From: Prillingera fragicola
Lineage: Eukaryota; Basidiomycota; Tremellomycetes; Trichosporonales; Trichosporonaceae
Assembly (NCBI GenBank): GCA_002335605.1
Contig: BEDY01000001.1
Location: forward strand, 4,331,249 to 4,395,248
DNA: 64,000 nucleotides
Reading direction: 5' to 3'
Each line of letters begins with the position of its first letter. Position 1 is the first letter of the stretch. The notes below the pieces were generated by a model. It did no database searches, was not told the DNA's origin, and saw only the letters and a list, made by a program, of their open reading frames with translations. A program made the position numbers and the translations under genes. Positions 58,611 through 64,000 of the stretch are shown in pieces.

Positions 58611-60174
58611 CTATTGCTCCACATATGCGGCTCTTGTCTTCTCGTCCTCCGCTGCGCTAGGCACCTCGACAGAGCTGGCCCTCGTCTTATCCTCCTGGAC
58701 CCCACGGCGGGCCTTGACCCACTTGCTGAGCGGCACAAAGTTTGTGAGAATGCCCGAGACAAAGTAAGTGACGCCGCAAAAGATTGCGCCGTTGCGAAAA
58801 TGCGAGCCTGAGAGCGCGGCAGAGATGACGGGCCCAACGAGAGAGGGGATGGCGATTGACGTGATGAGCATGCCAAAGCGCATCCCTGCTTCATGCAGTG
58901 GCGAGATGGCCGCAGTGGCCGCTGGGACCAGCACAAACCAGCCACCCGACATGATGCCGAATAGCGCCAGGCCAAAGACAGTGGCCACTGTGCCGACTGG
59001 CGGTGTCCAAAAGGCAAACATGACAATCGCTGCCATGAAGCCAATGCAGCCGTATACGCGCCAGACACCGATGCGATCCGCCAGCATGCCAAAGCCGATG
59101 CGGCCCATGACGCTTGCGCCGAGCGAGATGGCGACGGCGTATTGCGTGATGGATGGCGGACAGTTATTGGATCGTGCATACTCGATGGCCTGGAAAGAGG
59201 GAGTGAGGAGACTATCGTCAGCTTGGACTAGACAGTGGACTCACTTCATGCCAAACATGGCCGCACCAGCGACATGGAAACAATACTGCGGTTCCCTCCA
59301 CGGCCCCTTGAGATCACTCCAAGGGGGCGGGGTTCGAGGCGGCAAGCGGCTCTTCATGAAGAAGAAGCCTGGGACCATCAAGATGAAGTTGAACCCGCCA
59401 ATGATGAGCATCGTGTCGCGGTAGGATAAATGCTTCATGATCTGCTCCAGCATGACTGGATAGATTACGCCGCCGATGCCAGAGCCGCAGACAATAATGC
59501 CGACCGCCAAACCTCGACGCGCTTCAAACCAGTGTGACGCAACTGCAGCCGAGGGTGCGTAGATCAGAGTGGCGGCGATACCAAACAGGACGAACGACAG
59601 CATGAACTGGTAGTATTCATGCGAGACTGCGCGTAAGTGGCTGCACTGGAACAAGACGCTCACAAGCAAGTCCAATGATCGCAACAAACGACATGAGGAG
59701 ACAACATGACACCAACAGGCGAGGCCCGTGCACATCAAAGTATCGCCCGGTGATCATTGCAGCTCCAAACTCTAGTAATGTCTGAATCGAGCCAAACCAC
59801 CTGCGGGTCAGTGACGCAGCCACTGGCGGCAACTTACGCAATGTCAGACTTGGAATATGCAGCCAGCTGGTGACCACGATAGTATGCCTGCAGCTGTCCA
59901 TTTGAAGATACTGGGCGGTCAGCGCCAATCACCTTGGTGGTGGCTCACGCAAGCCAAAGATACAGAATTGCTGGAAAAAGCTTGCAAACACGACTAGCCA
60001 GGCCGTTCGCCCTCCGTCTGGTGCCGGCCCGATATCGTACGGCTGCGCATGGGCATGGCCTCCGTGAGGATTTGACTCCTCGTCGCCGCCGCGTGAGGGT
60101 TGAGGGCCGTGGGCGGTAGATATACTGCTCGATGACCGAGACAGCGGTAATGAGGGTACGTCCTGGTCGTTCAT
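58611..60174 (-). CDS. MFS monocarboxylate-porter-family transporter
   Basis: Five exons (60174-59949, 59910-59838, 59800-59664, 59626-59245, 59211-58611) give 472 residues with 12 predicted membrane spans. The family signature before helix 1 reads PDGGRTAWLVV, matching the DGGWGW-like motif of monocarboxylate porters (TC 2.A.1.13), which move short carboxylates or related solutes across the plasma membrane. The N-terminal tail of about 55 residues is Ser/His/Gly-rich. Intron 4 is only 33 nt, ending GATAG; a longer reading to the next CAG acceptor breaks the frame. It shares strand with the adjacent monooxygenase gene. Substrate unknown. Confidence 0.9.
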
Positions 60175-60588
60175 GATGAGTGTAATGTCGAGAAACGGAG
60201 CATTGCAAACGGTGGAGTAACCGTTGGTGAAGCTGACGTGATGGAGAGGAGCTATTAAAGTCGACCAATGCCGAGATGGTCGCGATGGAATGGTGACCAG
60301 CTTGTTGTGGCTCTGTGGAGTGGGACAATGTGGGCACTGCAAGCAAGTGGTCCAACAACACTAGAGGAGTAGCGGCGGTGGCTCCGGCCCCGCAATGGTG
60401 CATGTGCTCCGACGACGAGTCGGCCGATTTGGATTGCCGAGCTAGAAGGCCGAGCGGAGAATGGGCGGAGCTGCTCTACTTGTCATCTCCTTTTTCTGCT
60501 TCAGGCATGTACTCTTTGCAGTTTGATAGCATCGGGCAACACATATACGAGAGCACACTACATACAACGTTCCACCAGCTTCTCCACT
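60175..60588. promoter_or_regulatory. Spacer between transporter and monooxygenase genes
   Basis: 414 nt holding the transporter promoter and the monooxygenase 3' region, both minus strand. No other gene seen. Confidence 0.5.
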
Positions 60589-62674
60589 TTACGCACCATG
60601 ACTGGCCATAGCGAGCAAGCGGTCCTTGACTGCGTGTCCCATGACGACCAGACTGGCAGCTAGGTGCTGCGCGCGCACTGCTGTGGCAGCAATCGCTCCA
60701 CGCTCCCACGCGCGCTTGCCGCCCCAAGAGAGGCTAATCACAATAACGAGGGTGTACACAATCTTGCGGATGCGCTGCTTGATAGCGAGCTTTTCGGCAC
60801 CCTTGTAGTCTTTCCACACGGGCCAGGCGTTGAGCCACCACATGGAGAAGAGCGAGCCCGGGAAGTGGGTCTGTGGTGTCAGCGTGTGGGGAATGCACAA
60901 GTATAGCTCACAAAGATACGGCCCGATCCCTCCTTGCGCCAATAGTTGTTGACCCGCGGCCAGGTGGTGCGTGTGAGCTGGCGCTCGATCCAGCGGTCAT
61001 ACTGCAACGCGGCCTCCTTCTTCACCTCAAAGACGGGAATGCTGTTGTCGCGCATAGCAGCAATCATGCTCGTGACATATGCGGCCTGGATCTCAAGCAC
61101 CGCTGTGACACTGGTGTGGTTGACGACAAAGTTGTTGCCCAGGAGAGTGTAGTAGTTGGGCATGCCGGGGAGCGTCAAACCGTGGTAGTATGTCAGGTCG
61201 GCGCGACCAGAGTAGTTTGCTGTCGAGTCGCCGCCACCGTCCACCGCCATGTCAATGTGGTCGGCGTCGTAGCCGGTGGAAAGAACCACGACGTCGGCTG
61301 GGATCTCGCTTCCATCGTCCACCTTGATGCCCGTTTCGGTGAGCGAGTCGAGGCGGCCGTAGACTGCCTTGCAATGGTCACTGTTGATGGCCGCAAAGTA
61401 TCCGTCCTCAAACACGTAGCGCTTCGCCATGAAGGGAAAGTCGGGTACGATCTTGTCCTTGAGGTGTTCGGGGGCGCGGGCACGCATAAAGGCGCCGACG
61501 TCGCGCTCGAGCTTGACTCGGTCCTTGGCTCCTTCCTTTTCGTACTGCCACTTGAAGTTGCGATCCATCACGGTGAGCATCAGGATGCGATGAAGACGCT
61601 GCAGCATGGGGAAACGGGCGCGGATGCTACGCAGGTTGTCAGATACAGGGGCAGAGTTGCGTGCCGCAGTGGGACCACCTGTGGTGCTCGGCATTAGCCA
61701 CTGCTGTGTGCGCGCCAGGGAGACGAGGTTGATTTCGGGGTCGAGGCCGAGGGTTCCAACAATCTGCACGCTGCATGGTCAGCATAGTTCCAGCAAAGCA
61801 TTGGTACTCACCCACTGCATCCGTTGCCCACAACGACAACGTTCTTGCCGCGGAGCGACTCGGGGGGCATGTCCTTTGGCCAGCGCGCGGCATGAATGAC
61901 CTTGCCCTGGAACTGCTCCTCGCCCTTGATGGCAATGCGGCGGGGCTCGGAGAAGAAGCCTGTGGCACTGACAAGCACATTGCACTGGACGTGCACATCG
62001 CGCTCGTTGACAAGGTCGCGGAGGACGACATTGTACACGGCGTTTTCCGCGTCCCAGTCAGCCTTGACGTAAGAGTGCTGCAGCTTGATACGGTTAGTCA
62101 GACCCTGTGTCTTGACAATGTCCTTCCAGTCTGCGGTTAATTGGGTCTAGGGCATCAGACCTACATCGTTGGATCTCGCGGTGGTCTGGGTGCGTCTCTG
62201 TCCACTGCGAGTTCTGGAAGCGCGAGTGACTGTACGCGACCGCAGGAACGCTGGGCTATGTCAGCGTCTGGGGAGCCACCTGTGAGATGCAGCGGTGCAC
62301 TCGCAACGTAGCACGGCAACTTGCCAACGACATCGCCAAGTTGCGACTTACTCGCAGCGGCACCCTCTGGTCTTGTCAGCATTGGTAACTGGTACACAGC
62401 CTCACGGGTATCGATTGACATACCACGTCCCGCCCACGTCGTCCTCGCGGTCGATAATCTACCTGTCAGCAAGGGCCGAAAAGGAGTGTCGTCCACGTAC
62501 CGTCCAGTTGGTCAATCCAACCTCATCGAGATCGAGTGCCAATGTGATGCCACCGATACCAGCCCCAACAATGAGGACGGATGGGTTAACAACAGAGTTG
62601 ATCTGAGAAGCCGCGGCAAACGCTGGGTGGGCGTGAGCCATGGTGGTGGACGTCGGCTTTTCTCCGTCAGGCAT
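60589..62674 (-). CDS. Baeyer-Villiger-type flavin monooxygenase
   Basis: Seven exons (62674-62501, 62458-62406, 62366-62352, 62250-62165, 62130-61812, 61770-60912, 60870-60589) join in frame to 595 residues. Such enzymes use FAD, NADPH and oxygen to insert oxygen next to a ketone, giving esters or lactones. The FAD site is VLIVGAGIGG, followed by DDVGGTWYVNRYPGCRCD; the NADPH site is VVVVGNGCSG; and between them lies the class fingerprint FQGKVIHAARWP (F-x-G-x3-H-x3-W-P), complete. A C-terminal exon adds a basic, partly hydrophobic stretch (IVYTLVIVISLSWGG) that may contact a membrane. No secretion signal. Exon 3 is only 15 nt. Substrate unknown; neighbouring transporters suggest small carbonyl or carboxylate chemistry. 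Confidence 0.92.
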
Positions 62675-63768
62675 GGTGTGTTGTGTTGTGTCTGCGTTTG
62701 ATCTTCCTGTTTACACACGAGAAAGAGAGAGAGAGAATGGAAGAGCAAGTGGGCAAGGGGGCAATGGGCGGCAGGTGTGGGGTTATTACGGTTTGCGGGT
62801 GGCGTAGGCCCGGAGGACCTTGAAGTGATGAAGTGAGCAGGTGGAATTCGGCAACTAGCACATCGGGTCATCTCTTAACCGGAGTCTCCCCCATTACACT
62901 TCTTGCGTGAGCACACGACCATCCTTGCAGCAGCAGCCGCCGGGGGAGAAGGATCATGATCTACAGCTCTGACGTGCATTCCTACATCCAGATCTGACGC
63001 GCCTGACACCCGTACTCTACACAAAAGTATTGGGCAAGGCGCATTGGCGGCTCAATCGACCTCACCGCTCCCACATTAACCGACCCTTCGGTCGCCGACA
63101 CGGTCATGACCCTCATGTCAGACCGTCCCCGATGCTGCATCTGCATTGAATGCATCCTTATTTCGCGCAACAGGCGATCTTGTCAGCTGTACTGGCTGGC
63201 TGCGGATCGTTAATGGAACGTAGGAGAGGCCCTCCTGCAGCACTGCCAGGAACCATTCATGCAAGCAGCAGTGTTGGCCCCATGGGGGCTATCAAGCCAT
63301 CAACAATCGTTAAGAGATAAGTCGACGCGTCCATTCCCCCTCAGACCAGCATGAATTGAGGACGGCTGCAGCTCACGCCTTCCAAGATGCAAAGTTGTGA
63401 CACTTCTTTGCATTGGATTTTGCGACCCGAGTCAGAACATCAAGGCCTCAGAATGCGTTTCCAGTCGCTGACAGGCGGTCAAAGTGTTAATATTCAAACC
63501 ACTAGCTGTTGACACACAGCCCTAGTGTGCATCAAAGCCGACACTGGCCAGGAGGGGCCAGGAGGAGCAGGGATTCTCATTCCTTTTAGGGGCGCTGGTA
63601 GTTCGGTTCACTCTTCGGGACATTGGGTGCGGCATGGACTATGGTGGCTTGCGACGCGTGCGTCGAGCTTCCCGCTCACGGACACATTGTTTGGCATCAC
63701 TGGGTCGCGTTCAACGTCTTGTTTGCACTCAACTCTAACGCGTCAAGCACAGAGCCAGTGCTCACAGC
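62675..63768. other. Subtelomeric intergenic region
   Basis: About 1.1 kb from the monooxygenase promoter toward the telomere, with a (GA)n run near 62,723. No gene, helicase or mobile-element fragment recognised. Confidence 0.5.
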
Positions 63769-63978
63769 ATGGTCCACACTGCCGCCATTGCGATGGTTGT
63801 GCTTGCAGCAACGTCAGTCGGCGGGACAGAACCACACGGTCGGGCCATTCTCGAACGACGAGACTTCTGGCGTGACAATGACGGCAGCCTCTCATCAACC
63901 GGCAGGATTATCATCATTGTCGCGGCCGCAGTCGTTGGTCTGGCCATTGTCGGCTTGGTGCTGGTGGGTGGGGGAGGG
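63769..63978 (+). CDS. Short membrane-protein frame cut off by the telomere
   Basis: From ATG 63769 the frame encodes a signal-peptide-like start (MVHTAAIAMVVLAATSVGG), a short ectodomain with a LERRDFWRDNDGS segment, and a transmembrane helix (RIIIIVAAAVVGLAIVGLVL). Immediately after the helix, where a cytosolic tail would be expected, the sequence becomes G-rich and then TTAGGGGG repeats; the frame ends within them. It resembles the small single-pass membrane proteins common in basidiomycetes. I infer a truncated gene; it could instead be a chance frame with hydrophobic codons. Confidence 0.45.
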
Positions 63979-64000
63979 TTAGGGGGTTAGGGGGTTAGGG
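63979..64000 (+). repeat. Telomere repeats TTAGGGGG
   Basis: Two full TTAGGGGG units plus TTAGGG up to the last base, G-rich strand running 5' to 3' toward the end, as expected for a right chromosome end. The same unit is known for Cryptococcus telomeres. The array is short only because the window stops here. Confidence 0.85.

Noticed and set aside
1..64000. CRISPR arrays, ribosomal RNA or transposase genes
   Set aside because: No spaced direct-repeat arrays, rRNA-like sequence or transposase/reverse-transcriptase motifs were seen on either strand.

Overview
The window is nuclear DNA of a basidiomycete yeast or yeast-like fungus, most likely a tremellomycete (Trichosporonales or Tremellales). 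Three things point there. The genes are GC-rich and cut by many very short introns, commonly 33-48 nt, with a CTGAC/CTAAC-type branch site close to a CAG or TAG acceptor. The proteins are fungal (Zn2Cys6 regulator, GDS1/APSES-type protein, AA14 oxygenase, fungal multicopper oxidase). The right end runs into TTAGGGGG repeats, the telomere unit known from Cryptococcus. Position 64,000 is therefore at or very near a chromosome end. Exon borders given here were derived by reading frame and splice consensus.

Left part (1-23 kb) is rich in uptake and carbohydrate-degrading functions: the end of a NCS2 purine/uric acid permease, a GH32 beta-fructosidase, a secreted GH28 polygalacturonase, a 13-exon Zn2Cys6 regulator, a single-pass membrane glycoprotein, a GH3 beta-glucosidase with a PA14 insert, two small unknown proteins (one a 133-residue putative zinc protein), and a secreted multicopper oxidase. 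A tRNA-Val(CAC) with a 16-nt intron follows.

The middle (24-51 kb) holds mainly core genes: a large GDS1-like/APSES nuclear protein, WBP1/OST48 and TSR2 (divergent pair), PIS1 with two micro-exons, endonuclease V, an AA14 copper oxygenase, a probable GPI-anchored protein, a PAQR/haemolysin-III receptor, a small unknown protein, a GABA/amino-acid permease and an F-box-like protein. A run of 55 consecutive G lies between the GPI-type and PAQR genes.

The right end (52-64 kb) is subtelomeric. It has a frameshifted relative of the membrane protein at 12.3 kb, then four intact genes packed together: an MFS exporter, a TenA_E-type hydrolase, a monocarboxylate-type transporter and a Baeyer-Villiger-type flavin monooxygenase. 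These could form a small import/oxidation/export module. Last comes a short membrane-protein reading frame that runs straight into the telomere repeats, suggesting that the chromosome end was formed or healed inside a gene.
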